Assembly: GCA_964475415.1 (NCBI GenBank)
Contig: CAYYWZ010000046.1
Location: 1 to 34,329, forward strand
Length of the DNA: 34,329 nucleotides
From: CALCMJ01 sp964475415
GTDB taxonomy: Bacteria > Bacteroidota > Bacteroidia > Chitinophagales > Saprospiraceae
Direction: 5' to 3'
The notes beneath the pieces were generated by a model. That model had not been told where the DNA came from. It did no database searches and saw only the letters and a program-made list of their open reading frames with translations. Numbering within the stretch: the first letter of the stretch is position 1; every line of letters begins with the position of its first letter. Positions 14,433 through 22,769 of this stretch are shown here, one piece after another. The position numbers were made by a program, and so were the translations under genes.

Positions 14433-15978
14433 TTTCGATCATATAATCAAAGAGAAACTGGAATCTTTAGTGGATCCAGATATGTCTAAATTTGCCTGGG
14501 AGGATTTTAGCAAACGATTGGATTCTGAATTAGGACCAGCTTACGAAGAGACCATCAACGATAGGCTTGACGCCGAAGTGCAGTCAAAAATGAAACAATA
14601 TAGCGTTTCATTTCAATCCTCCCACTGGCAAATTCTTAAAGATCAGCTAGAAAGACAGGCAGAAAATCTCCGAGCGCTCTATGTATCGAAAACTTTTGAA
14701 GTAATCATATTTGCCTTACTTCTTGTTACTTTTGCTCATAACATTAAGATCTATCCTTCACAGCCAGAAGATTTCCTATTAGCAAAGGCTATACCTACTG
14801 AAGAAATTCAGCAACCATCAGTTTCAGAAAACAATACAAGTAATAATAAAGAATATGTCTCTACATCTGAGGAAACAAATGTAGGAATAGAAAATACAAT
14901 CAAGGAAAATACACAAAATAACCTTAAAGATATCTCTCCATTGGCTTCTGAATTTCTGATAACTTCAGAAGCTACAAATAGAACATTTACTCAAAGCTTG
15001 CAAGCCGACTTAACAAAAAATACAACAGAAATAGTACTACATGCAATACCTTTAAATGTAAATCATCTTAAATCTAAAACCTTAATTACTGAGGATACTA
15101 ACATAAAGTCCTCATCCATTGCAGCTACCTACTTAGCCAATGTCGACTTACAAGTAAAGAATAAAAAACAATATATTTCTAAGCTTCCAAGCTTAAACCT
15201 TGTGACTCCTTTAGATAAACTGAAAGCTATAGATGCAGAGCTTGTTAAGTCTAATGATTTAGTTTCAGAAGATATATCAAGTATACTTGTTGCTCCTAAG
15301 CCTATTAGAAATAGAACTTTTATATCTATCTATGCTTCAGGTGATCAGAACTTAGTCAACACACCGTTTGACCAAGTCTATAAACTAGAATCCAAAATCC
15401 TAGATTCTCCTGGTGTAAGTGTGGGAGCTAATCTAGACTATCTCATGATGGATAAATTCGAACTAGGTGTAGGCCTAGCTTATTCTTCTGTCAATTATCA
15501 ACCACAACTTGTAGAAGAGCGTTATGGAAGTTTAGAAGAAGGTATATATGATACAAGCCTTAATAATATCTATTTTAATATTGTAGCTCTGCCTGTAAAC
15601 TTTAAATTTCATATAGCCCAAGCAGATAACTGGTCATTCTACTCATTCCTTGGGGCTAGCGTAAATGCTATCGTTTCTTCTCAGTTTACTGTCAACACTA
15701 GTTCTCCTACTGGTTCTAGATTTCCGTCCCCTACTTTCATAGGTTCGAAATTAGAGACAAAAGATTTTACTGAAGGAATTTTTCAAGGAGGATCTATTCA
15801 GGAAAATATCTTTTATGCTTATACTTTCGGTATAGGCTACCAAAGAGAAATTGCGAAAGATATAAACTTATTTTCTTCACTATCTTATCAGCAGCATGCC
15901 CTAGATACTGGTGTTGGTCCTAATGAAGATAGACTTAACAAGTTATCTCTGGGGTTAGGAATTAAGTATAGATTATAA
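14419..15978 (+). CDS. Membrane-spanning putative anti-sigma protein with an outer-membrane-barrel-like C-terminus
   Basis: 519 residues, overlapping the sigma gene by 14 bases. Residues 1-90 are hydrophilic and helical with no signal peptide. They seem to contain two related units (about 6-38 and 47-80), each with an amphipathic helix followed by W-x-x-L/F-x-x-x-L. Residues about 93-108 (F-E-V-I-I-F-A-L-L-L-V-T-F-A) form one membrane span. Residues 110-290 are a low-complexity Ser/Thr/Asn-rich linker. From about 296 the sequence has alternating aromatic/Gly beta strands of the OMP_b-brl type and ends K-Y-R-L, as barrel proteins do. Known Bacteroidota anti-sigma proteins carry the cytoplasmic part and one span; the barrel-like end suggests a protein reaching from cytoplasm to outer membrane. 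Binding to the sigma factor is inferred from coupling. Confidence 0.7.
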   Translation: MKTDNFDHIIKEKLESLVDPDMSKFAWEDFSKRLDSELGPAYEETINDRLDAEVQSKMKQYSVSFQSSHWQILKDQLERQAENLRALYVSKTFEVIIFALLLVTFAHNIKIYPSQPEDFLLAKAIPTEEIQQPSVSENNTSNNKEYVSTSEETNVGIENTIKENTQNNLKDISPLASEFLITSEATNRTFTQSLQADLTKNTTEIVLHAIPLNVNHLKSKTLITEDTNIKSSSIAATYLANVDLQVKNKKQYISKLPSLNLVTPLDKLKAIDAELVKSNDLVSEDISSILVAPKPIRNRTFISIYASGDQNLVNTPFDQVYKLESKILDSPGVSVGANLDYLMMDKFELGVGLAYSSVNYQPQLVEERYGSLEEGIYDTSLNNIYFNIVALPVNFKFHIAQADNWSFYSFLGASVNAIVSSQFTVNTSSPTGSRFPSPTFIGSKLETKDFTEGIFQGGSIQENIFYAYTFGIGYQREIAKDINLFSSLSYQQHALDTGVGPNEDRLNKLSLGLGIKYRL

Positions 15979-16244
15979 TATTATTTCCTTCGTCCTTATT
16001 AATCAATACTAGTTTTTTTCATAAATAAAATCTCCTTACGATTAAGTCAGCAAAATCAATTGATGACATTATTTTTGAACTAGAAAACCGCACTATATCG
16101 TCATATATGATATTTTTATTATATTTAATACATACAAAATCAATAAGTTCTTATATATTTAGATAAATTGTCTCTGAAATTAATTTTTAGAGGAAACGCC
16201 TGCAATAGAACAATAATAAACTATACTTATTAGTTTCAGTATAA

Positions 16245-17009
16245 ATGACTAAAAATATGGCAATAGTCAAAACAAATATGCAGTCTCTCAGAAAAGCTTT
16301 TCTTCTCCTTATTTCCATAGGGATGTTCTACTCTTTTTCTAATCATAATTCAGCTATATACGAGATGCCAGTCTTAAAAATCAATTTCTACATGATGGGA
16401 ATGGATGAGATCGACGAATCTATAACGGTAAAGATTGGTCAAAATGTAGAGAGGCTAAATCAAGAATTTGAAGGTCAGATTCTTTTTGACTTTGAGGAAT
16501 TATATATGGATCCTAATGGAGCCTACCTCCCAGATCTACATAGAGATTATTATTCTAAAAATACGCACGACGAAATAGAAACACTCATAGCTCCTATAGA
16601 GAAAAAAGGAGGTATAAATATTTTCCTTTTTGACACCTATTGTCAAGATGGTATGAACTCTGCTCTGATGGGATTCACGCCTGTATTCAAAGCTAGACAT
16701 GATACCTATTCTAATAATAGTCCTAGATTCGACAGAATATTTCTTGCGTATCAAGGTTTAGAAAATCAAATAACCTTAGTACATGAGATGGGTCATTTTC
16801 TAGGTCTAAAGCACCCATGGGAAATGTCAGTAACAGAAAAGTACAAAATGGGCCTTCATGTAGTACATGCAGAAAGTGTAAATCATATGACTTATAACGC
16901 TGAAGTAAGCTCCTTTACTAAACAACAATTAGATAAGATGAGAAAGAATGCACTGAGCTACAGAACTTATCTGATGAAACGAATAGTTTCTACCATGAGA
17001 AAGGCCTAG
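16245..17009 (+). CDS. Secreted metzincin-type zinc metalloprotease
   Basis: 254 residues. The zinc site H-E-M-G-H-F-L-G-L-K-H (residues 180-190) is a full HExxHxxGxxH metzincin motif, and N-H-M-T-Y (213-217) fits the Met-turn. The hydrophobic segment A-F-L-L-L-I-S-I-G-M-F-Y (about 18-29) is a signal peptide if translation begins at Met5 (16257) or Met12 (16278); the upstream ATG at 16245 gives a longer N-terminus, so the true start is uncertain. The family is closest to pappalysin/archaemetzincin-like or other small metzincins; I cannot assign it further. No T9SS domain is present, so periplasmic action or release is likely. Its 266-base upstream region shows no other gene and it converges on smpB. 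Confidence 0.8.
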   Translation: MTKNMAIVKTNMQSLRKAFLLLISIGMFYSFSNHNSAIYEMPVLKINFYMMGMDEIDESITVKIGQNVERLNQEFEGQILFDFEELYMDPNGAYLPDLHRDYYSKNTHDEIETLIAPIEKKGGINIFLFDTYCQDGMNSALMGFTPVFKARHDTYSNNSPRFDRIFLAYQGLENQITLVHEMGHFLGLKHPWEMSVTEKYKMGLHVVHAESVNHMTYNAEVSSFTKQQLDKMRKNALSYRTYLMKRIVSTMRKA

Positions 17010-17024
17010 TTACTAATAGCTTAA

Positions 17025-17492
17025 TTAATTATTAGTCATTTTCTTTATTCTGTCGAGATCACGTTTAGACTCTCTTTCCTTAATCGTATTACGTTTGTCA
17101 AAAGATTTTTTCCCTTGAGCTAGAGCTAATTCTATTTTGACAAGACCGCGATCAGAAAGATACAATCGGTAAGGAACTATAGCTAATCCTTTTTCGGTCA
17201 CCTTTCTTTGTAGTTTATACAACTCTCTCTTTTTTAGTAAAAGATATCTATCTCTTCGCGATTCGTGATTATTTATATTACCATAACTGTACTCTGCTAC
17301 GAACATACTTTTCAGAACTAGCTTCCCATCTTTATCAAAAAAGCAGTAAGCGTCACTCAAATTCGCTTCTCCATTTTTGATAGATTTTACCTCCGTTCCT
17401 ACCAGGATTATACCCGCCTCTATAGTACTGAGAAAGTGATACTCAAACTTAGCTTTCCTCTTGATAATTTCCTTAAATGTATTGCCTGCCAT
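17025..17492 (-). CDS. smpB: SsrA-binding protein SmpB
   Basis: 155 residues, the usual length. The signature is clear: K-A-K-F-E-Y-H-F-L-S-T-I-E-A-G-I-I-L-V-G-T-E-V-K-S-I-K-N-G-E-A-N-L-S-D-A-Y near the start, the H-E-S-R-R-D-R-Y-L-L-L-K-K-R-E-L segment, the L-A-Q-G-K-K-S-F-D-K-R motif, and a basic C-terminal tail (E-R-E-S-K-R-D-L-D-R-I). SmpB binds tmRNA and brings it to stalled ribosomes for trans-translation; the tmRNA gene is not in the window. It lies 28 bases after the DPP IV gene on the same strand and probably shares its transcript. The call is secure. Confidence 0.96.
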   Translation of the reverse strand: MAGNTFKEIIKRKAKFEYHFLSTIEAGIILVGTEVKSIKNGEANLSDAYCFFDKDGKLVLKSMFVAEYSYGNINNHESRRDRYLLLKKRELYKLQRKVTEKGLAIVPYRLYLSDRGLVKIELALAQGKKSFDKRNTIKERESKRDLDRIKKMTNN

Positions 17493-17520
17493 TTCTTTTA
17501 CACTCGTATGAGTACTCTGG

Positions 17521-19710
17521 TTATAGTTTCTCTAAAATAAAATCAGTCATTTTAGTATAAAGGTGAAGCCTAGTAACACCACCATATATTCCATGATTTC
17601 TATTAGGGTAATAATAAGTATCGAATTGTTTGTTGGCAGCAATGAGTGCATTAGCCATTTCTACAGAATTCTGAAAGTGCACATTATCATCACCCATACC
17701 ATGAACCAAAAGGTAGTTTCCATTCAGATTCTTAGCAAAATTGACAGGACTATTTTCTTCATACCCAGACTCATTTTCCTTATGTGTTCTCATATATCTT
17801 TCTGTATAGACAGTGTCATACCACTTCCAACTTGTTACAGGAGCTACAGCTATAGCTGCCTTGAAGACATCATTACCCTTTAGCAGACATAGAGATGACA
17901 TATAACCACCATAACTCCATCCAAAAATTCCTATTCTCGAAGCATCTGTAAATGGAAGACTGCCTAAATATTTCGCTGCTTCTATCTGATCTATAGTCTC
18001 TAGTTCTCCTAGCTTCATATAGGTCATTTTCTTAAACTCCTCTCCTCTTCCTCCTGTACCCCTATTATCCACACAAGCTACTACATATCCCTTCTGTGCT
18101 AGCATCTGAAACCACCAGTAATTCTGACCTTTCCAACTATCAGTAACAGACTGACTCCCTGGACCACCATATAAATACATAAATACAGGATACTTTTCCT
18201 GAGCATTGAAGTTGGGGGGCTTTATCATATATCCATTAAGGCTTACATCATGCTTCGTCTTGAAATCAAAGAATTCTGCCTTAGATAAACCAACACCATC
18301 CATCAGCTGATTAAGATTAGCATTGTCTTCTATATTTCTAACAGCTTTACCTGATCTATCATATACAGTGTAAGAAGGTGGTGAATTTATATTGCTATGA
18401 TTATTTACATAATAATCAAAAGTACTACTGAACTGAGCACTGTTCATACCAGACTTGCCGGCAACCATTTTTTTATTCTTACCGTCTAGATCTACTACAT
18501 ATACTTCTTTCTCCATTGCATTTTTTGCAGCAGCTCTATAATATACTTTCTTGTTCTTTTCATCCACACCATAGAAATTGGTAACATCATAATTACCCTG
18601 TGTAAGAACATTTTTTTCATTTCCTTTAAGATCATAAAGGTACAGGTGATTATATCCTGATTTCTCACTAGACCATATGAAATGCTTACCATCTTCTAGA
18701 AAAGTGAGGTCATCTGTTACATCTATATAATACTGGTTTTCTTCTTCTAACAAAGTCTTTACACTTCCTGAATTGGCATCAGCAAGTAATAATTTCAAGT
18801 TGTTCTGATGTCTATTTAATTTTATAATAGATAAGCTATTATTATCTTCTGTCCATTTTATCCTTGGTATATAGAATTCCTCTGTGTCTCTAATCTGAAC
18901 AAGCTTAGATTCATCCTTTTTTAGATTGTAAACATGGACGGTCACATCCGCATTTTTTTCTCCTACCTTAGGATACTTAAATGTTACGTATTCAGGGTAT
19001 AGTTCGTTTTTGTAATTCGTCATTGTAAATTCTGGAACCTCCCTTTCATCAAATCTTAAAAAAGCTATCTTCTTACTATCAGGAGACCATTGGAAAGCTT
19101 TAGCAAAAGAAAATTCTTCTTCATATACCCAATCTGCAGAACCATTTATAATCTCATTGTAAGCTCCATCAGTAGTAACTGGGTTAGTTTCTCCAGATTC
19201 TAAGTTCATATAGTAGATATTATTTTCCCATACATAGGCTATATGACTTGCATCTGGTGACAAAGTTGCGTACTGCACTTTATCGTCATTATAAACTGCC
19301 TGCAAGACTTTAGTAGATCTATCATAAATATGATAGAAAGATTTAGACGATCTCCTATATATGGACTCTGTTTCTGAAGCTATTATAATCTTAGATTCAT
19401 CATCATGAAAAGAATAATTAGAAATTTTTCCATTGAATCCTTCTTGGTCCTTTAGTGCTGCTCCAGATAAAATATCTTCTATAAAATTTCCAGAAGTTAA
19501 ATCATATTTTTTGATGGTGTTATCTTCTAACCTAGTATAATGCTTTCCATCATTCATAAATCTAAACCCAGGAACTGAATTAGCTACGTATTCATAATCT
19601 TTCCATAGTCCTTCTAGTGTTATCTCTTGCTGAGCAGAAATGCATAATGGAATAAGAAAGAATAGTGTAACAAAAAAGCTAATAGATTGATTTGACTTAA
19701 AGTTTATCAT
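17521..19710 (-). CDS. Dipeptidyl peptidase IV (S9 family)
   Basis: 729 residues. A signal peptide (about 1-26, ending I-S-A-Q) directs it to the periplasm. Residues about 30-480 form the DPP IV beta-propeller and include the substrate N-terminus-binding motif D-W-V-Y-E-E-E (193-199). The C-terminal alpha/beta hydrolase has G-W-S-Y-G-G with Ser599, D-D-N-V-H-F with Asp674, and N-H-G with His706, the complete triad by alignment with human DPP IV. The enzyme removes X-Pro and X-Ala dipeptides from peptide N-termini, typically for peptide nutrition in this phylum. It sits between the TetR gene (32 bases upstream) and smpB (28 bases downstream). Specificity for Pro is expected from the Glu motif but not proven. 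Confidence 0.93.
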   Translation of the reverse strand: MINFKSNQSISFFVTLFFLIPLCISAQQEITLEGLWKDYEYVANSVPGFRFMNDGKHYTRLEDNTIKKYDLTSGNFIEDILSGAALKDQEGFNGKISNYSFHDDESKIIIASETESIYRRSSKSFYHIYDRSTKVLQAVYNDDKVQYATLSPDASHIAYVWENNIYYMNLESGETNPVTTDGAYNEIINGSADWVYEEEFSFAKAFQWSPDSKKIAFLRFDEREVPEFTMTNYKNELYPEYVTFKYPKVGEKNADVTVHVYNLKKDESKLVQIRDTEEFYIPRIKWTEDNNSLSIIKLNRHQNNLKLLLADANSGSVKTLLEEENQYYIDVTDDLTFLEDGKHFIWSSEKSGYNHLYLYDLKGNEKNVLTQGNYDVTNFYGVDEKNKKVYYRAAAKNAMEKEVYVVDLDGKNKKMVAGKSGMNSAQFSSTFDYYVNNHSNINSPPSYTVYDRSGKAVRNIEDNANLNQLMDGVGLSKAEFFDFKTKHDVSLNGYMIKPPNFNAQEKYPVFMYLYGGPGSQSVTDSWKGQNYWWFQMLAQKGYVVACVDNRGTGGRGEEFKKMTYMKLGELETIDQIEAAKYLGSLPFTDASRIGIFGWSYGGYMSSLCLLKGNDVFKAAIAVAPVTSWKWYDTVYTERYMRTHKENESGYEENSPVNFAKNLNGNYLLVHGMGDDNVHFQNSVEMANALIAANKQFDTYYYPNRNHGIYGGVTRLHLYTKMTDFILEKL

Positions 19711-19742
19711 TATTATTAATTTGAATTAAAATTGTAAGCTTA

Positions 19743-20432
19743 TTATTGCAGAACAGCTGATCCAGTGATCTTTCCTAGCAAAACACTTCTTGCAAGACTA
19801 AGGTTCAGTTCCTTGAGTTCCTTTAAACTTACATTAAATAATAGGGTTGCATTTTCGCCCGAAGCAGATATAACTTTAATATAACCTATAACAATAGTCC
19901 AAGCATGTAAGGTAAGTAGCATGGAATCAGCATCTGATAGTATAGAACCATCCTCCTTTCCTCGCTCTATTTCTTTGACAGCTAGCTTATAAGGTAAGTT
20001 ATGTAAATCTTGCATTTTCTGAAAATAGATAGACTCCTGCAGTGATTCTGGAATCTTAGCTAAGTCCTTACCACTAGAACTAGATCTTACTATAGAAAAG
20101 TAATCTAGTAGTGCTTCAGAATACAGATAATTGTCTTCACAGAAATCCATAAAACATTTTACAATAGCGACACTTGCCTCTAAGCCAGAATTCGCTTTGT
20201 ACTTATCTATTGTATCATAGTAATTATCAATAAGTTTCTGAAGTGCCTTGTAGGTTACGCCCATATACAAGTTTTCTTTGCTTTGGAAATAGGAATACAA
20301 AGTTACCTTAGTAATTCCTGCCTCTGTCGCAATATCCTCCATCTTCGTATTTTTAAATCCCGAAACAGCGAAAACTGCCTCAGCTGCTTTAAAAATATTT
20401 TCTTCTTTTGCTATTCTTTTATCAACCTTCAT
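19743..20432 (-). CDS. TetR/AcrR-family transcriptional regulator
   Basis: 229 residues. The N-terminal helix-turn-helix is typical: I-F-K-A-A-E-A-V-F-A-V-S-G-F-K-N-T-K-M-E-D-I-A-T-E-A-G-I-T-K-V-T-L-Y-S-Y-F-Q-S-K-E-N-L-Y (about 13-56). The remainder is helical and should form the dimer and ligand pocket, as in TetR_C-type domains. Such proteins usually repress adjacent or divergent genes until a ligand binds. The divergent 119-residue membrane protein starts 55 bases away, and a near-perfect palindrome lies between them. DPP IV and smpB follow on the same strand and may be in the same transcript. Ligand unknown. Confidence 0.92.
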   Translation of the reverse strand: MKVDKRIAKEENIFKAAEAVFAVSGFKNTKMEDIATEAGITKVTLYSYFQSKENLYMGVTYKALQKLIDNYYDTIDKYKANSGLEASVAIVKCFMDFCEDNYLYSEALLDYFSIVRSSSSGKDLAKIPESLQESIYFQKMQDLHNLPYKLAVKEIERGKEDGSILSDADSMLLTLHAWTIVIGYIKVISASGENATLLFNVSLKELKELNLSLARSVLLGKITGSAVLQ

Positions 20433-20446
20433 AAGTGTTACTCAAT

Positions 20447-20469
20447 AGATTGCCTAAATTAGGGAATAT
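20447..20469. promoter_or_regulatory. Candidate TetR operator over divergent promoters
   Basis: TTGCCTAA-A-TTAGGGAA (20450-20466) is an inverted repeat with 8-base arms and one mismatch, extended by a further A/T pair on each side at 20449/20467 and 20447/20469. It lies midway between the TetR start (20432) and the membrane-protein start (20487). The palindrome includes TAAATTAG on the plus strand and TAATTTAG on the minus strand, each one mismatch from the TAnnTTTG -7 box. Binding would block both promoters. Confidence 0.5.
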
Positions 20470-20486
20470 TTATCAAATACACGGAT

Positions 20487-20846
20487 ATGAAGCAAGCCAT
20501 TCTCATTCATGGAGTCATAGAACTAGTAGCCGGAATAACTGTATTCTTCTTACCTCATCTTCTTTTGATGAACTCCGAATTATCTATAGAATCCCTAGCC
20601 ATATGCAAGCTTTACAGCATAGCAGCTATCTTTTATGGTATAATTTCTCTTCTTATCTATAATAATACTGATGATGAGCGATTTGTCAAACAAGCAGTTC
20701 TAAGTATAATGGGATTCCACATGGTACTTGGCTTTTACCTTTCTGGGCTTTTCAAAACAAATATTGTTATGCATCCCGGAGTTTATTTATTTCATCTAGG
20801 TCTTTTTGTAATAATTACTTTTATCTATTTAAAGAATGTAAAATAA
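20487..20846 (+). CDS. Small four-helix inner-membrane protein, unknown function
   Basis: 119 residues with four predicted hydrophobic segments: about 5-26 (I-H-G-V-I-E-L-V-A-G-I-T-V-F-F-L-P), 38-58, 68-87 and 95-114. The opening H-G-V-x-E-L-x-A-G and the internal S-I-x-G-F-H-M-V-L-G-F motif look conserved-type, but I do not recognise a family. It is divergent from the TetR gene, with a candidate operator between, so it is the likely target of that regulator, perhaps a transporter-like or stress protein. Function is not claimed. A 178-base AT-rich stretch follows without a credible gene. Confidence 0.7.
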   Translation: MKQAILIHGVIELVAGITVFFLPHLLLMNSELSIESLAICKLYSIAAIFYGIISLLIYNNTDDERFVKQAVLSIMGFHMVLGFYLSGLFKTNIVMHPGVYLFHLGLFVIITFIYLKNVK

Positions 20847-21024
20847 ATTCATTGTCTTCAATTCTAGTGATAATGGAGTGGCTTTTTCTTTTTATTCTAT
20901 TCTTACCTAATTTTTCTATTATAAACAGTAGTTAACAAACAATAGAATTATCTTTTATATAGTTACATATTAAACTCATCGCTATAAGGAAAATTTACAA
21001 TTTGTTCATCCATAAATTACTACT

Positions 21025-21537
21025 ATGTATAAACTAATTGTAATGTCCTTTTCATTCTTTTTCTTATGTTCTTGTCAGCAAGATATTTTCAATAATAATT
21101 TAGACAGCGAACCTCAAGACGAGGAAGATATATTATATCCTCTTGTTGACGAAGACCTATGGAGTTATTTTGTTGAATTCGAAAAAGAAGCTTCGCTAAG
21201 AAATATAGATATAGATTTAGAACAACTTAGACTTACAGGAAACATAAGTAAAATCCATGAAGATAATGTAGCAGGTGTTTGTCATTATAGCAGCAATTCA
21301 CCTAATGTAATAACTATAGATCAAAGCTTCTGGAATCAGTCTTCAGAATATTCTAAAGAAATGGTCGTCTTCCACGAACTAGGTCACTGTGTACTAGGCA
21401 AAGGACATAGAGAAGATGCTGATGGAAATGGATCTTGCTTAAGTATTATGCGAAGTGGTTTAGGTAATTGCATTACAAGATATAACCAACAAAATAGAGC
21501 GTATTACTTAGACGAACTTTTCCTTTATGAAGAATAA
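21025..21537 (+). CDS. Putative zinc metallopeptidase lipoprotein
   Basis: 170 residues. A hydrophobic N-terminus ends in a lipobox (L-C-S-C, Cys17), so it is lipid-anchored. Residues 117-128 read H-E-L-G-H-C-V-L-G-K-G-H: an HExxH zinc motif whose third His comes after six residues instead of the metzincin five. The later C-L-S-I-M-R (138-143) could supply a Met-turn-like element. I have seen this HELGHC pattern in Bacteroidota lipoproteins annotated as putative metallopeptidases; no experimental role is known to me. Acidic residues dominate the N-terminal half. It is a single-gene unit, converging on the discoidin cluster. Catalytic activity is inferred. Confidence 0.7.
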   Translation: MYKLIVMSFSFFFLCSCQQDIFNNNLDSEPQDEEDILYPLVDEDLWSYFVEFEKEASLRNIDIDLEQLRLTGNISKIHEDNVAGVCHYSSNSPNVITIDQSFWNQSSEYSKEMVVFHELGHCVLGKGHREDADGNGSCLSIMRSGLGNCITRYNQQNRAYYLDELFLYEE

Positions 21538-21598
21538 TATTTCAGCATAAATCAGAATATTGTGCACAGTCAAAACATCTGAATTTATAGAATACTTA

Positions 21599-22624
21599 CT
21601 ATCTGAAAACTGCTATTTTTCTCTGTAGGACAAGCTTTTCATCGACGAAGGCGCTAAGGATATAATCTTTATTCGTGAATTGCTCCACTAGGGGAACTGA
21701 CAAAAAGTTACCAGAAATATTATAGTTTTCACGTTGTATTAATTTACCTGTAATATCTGTTATGTCTATGGTTATATTACCTTCTATTTTTTGACCTAAG
21801 GAAATATTTATCAGATCAGATGCTGGATTAGGGTATAGACTTACTAGAGTAGTGCTTTCATCATTTCTTAGGGCTCTTACTTCTGAGTATTCTATATTTC
21901 CATTTGCATTGACAATTTCTAATCTATAGTATATATAGGCATCTGTCAAATAATTGAATACACGCTTGTCAGAGAATCTATAGGTATGTTCTTCTGTCAA
22001 GTTTTCACTTTTCACTGAACCAACTCGTTCCCAGTTAGTCTTATCTGTACTTCGATGCACATGATAACCGTCCATAGATATTTCATTCTCCGTTAACCAA
22101 GAAATCTGTGCGTCAGCAGATTGCTTCACTGCAGAAAATAATAGCAAATCTAAAGGTACTGAAACATCACTTAAGCTAACTTTAAGTTCACTAAAGCCAT
22201 AACAGTCTCCTCCGTAATTATCTATGGCCGTCAATAAAATGTACTGTGCTGCCTCCTTATTTAAATCCGTAACTAGCTCACCTTCGTAGAAAGAACTTCC
22301 TTCAGAAAGTTCTAATAAATGACTGCCCATATCAATCCACTCAGTACCATCCACAGATAGATCTACATGGAAATTCTGGATTCCATTTGCGCTCTCTTCA
22401 GTATGATTATAATTCCAAATTATCAAATCTTTTAGTGTGTATAAACTTCCCAAATCATACTGTATCCAATGAGAATTACCTCTAACTGGATTCGGATTTC
22501 CAGAAGGACTACAAGACAACCAGCTATTGTCTGAGTTAGCATTATGCCGGTCGGAGAAACATTGTGCACTAGAAGAAGCTACACAAAAAAGGACTATTGT
22601 AGATATCAATAATATAGATCTCAT
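21599..22624 (-). CDS. T9SS-secreted discoidin-like protein (paralogue 1)
   Basis: 341 residues from the ATG at 22624; a TTG at 22645 would add seven residues, and the ATG gives the better signal peptide (M-R-S-I-L-L-I-S-T-I-V-L...S-A-Q). Residues about 21-155 form a discoidin (F5/8 type C-like) fold with the signature C-F-S-D-R-H-N, W-L-S-C, S-H-W-I-Q-Y-D-L-G and G-G-D-C-Y-G-F-S-E-L. A fibronectin III-like segment follows (about 165-255). Residues about 264-341 are a T9SS sorting domain (L-Y-P-N-P-A-S-D ... K-L-V-L-Q-R-K-I-A-V). Discoidin domains bind sugars or lipids, so this is probably a surface adhesin or binding protein. It is the last gene of the minus-strand cluster. Confidence 0.85.
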   Translation of the reverse strand: MRSILLISTIVLFCVASSSAQCFSDRHNANSDNSWLSCSPSGNPNPVRGNSHWIQYDLGSLYTLKDLIIWNYNHTEESANGIQNFHVDLSVDGTEWIDMGSHLLELSEGSSFYEGELVTDLNKEAAQYILLTAIDNYGGDCYGFSELKVSLSDVSVPLDLLLFSAVKQSADAQISWLTENEISMDGYHVHRSTDKTNWERVGSVKSENLTEEHTYRFSDKRVFNYLTDAYIYYRLEIVNANGNIEYSEVRALRNDESTTLVSLYPNPASDLINISLGQKIEGNITIDITDITGKLIQRENYNISGNFLSVPLVEQFTNKDYILSAFVDEKLVLQRKIAVFR

Positions 22625-22769
22625 GATAAAATATTTTTTTTTCAATCAATTGAAAGTATTGGAAGATTATAAAATCAAAATGACTCTACAATCTTATGCA
22701 CAACACATAAGAAAAAAACTAATCTTGAGAAATTATTGCTTTAAAATATATAGTAAACTATAGTTAAAC

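Noticed and set aside
17012..17036. ACTAATA...TATTAGT inverted repeat between the metalloprotease and smpB
   Set aside because: A 7-bp AT-only-type stem with an 11-base loop that overlaps the smpB stop; no useful T-run follows on either strand.
20873..20935. 20-codon hydrophobic open frame (MEWLFLFILFLPNFSIINSS)
   Set aside because: Very short, in AT-rich DNA where Phe/Leu/Ile-rich frames arise by chance, with no supporting start context or partner gene.
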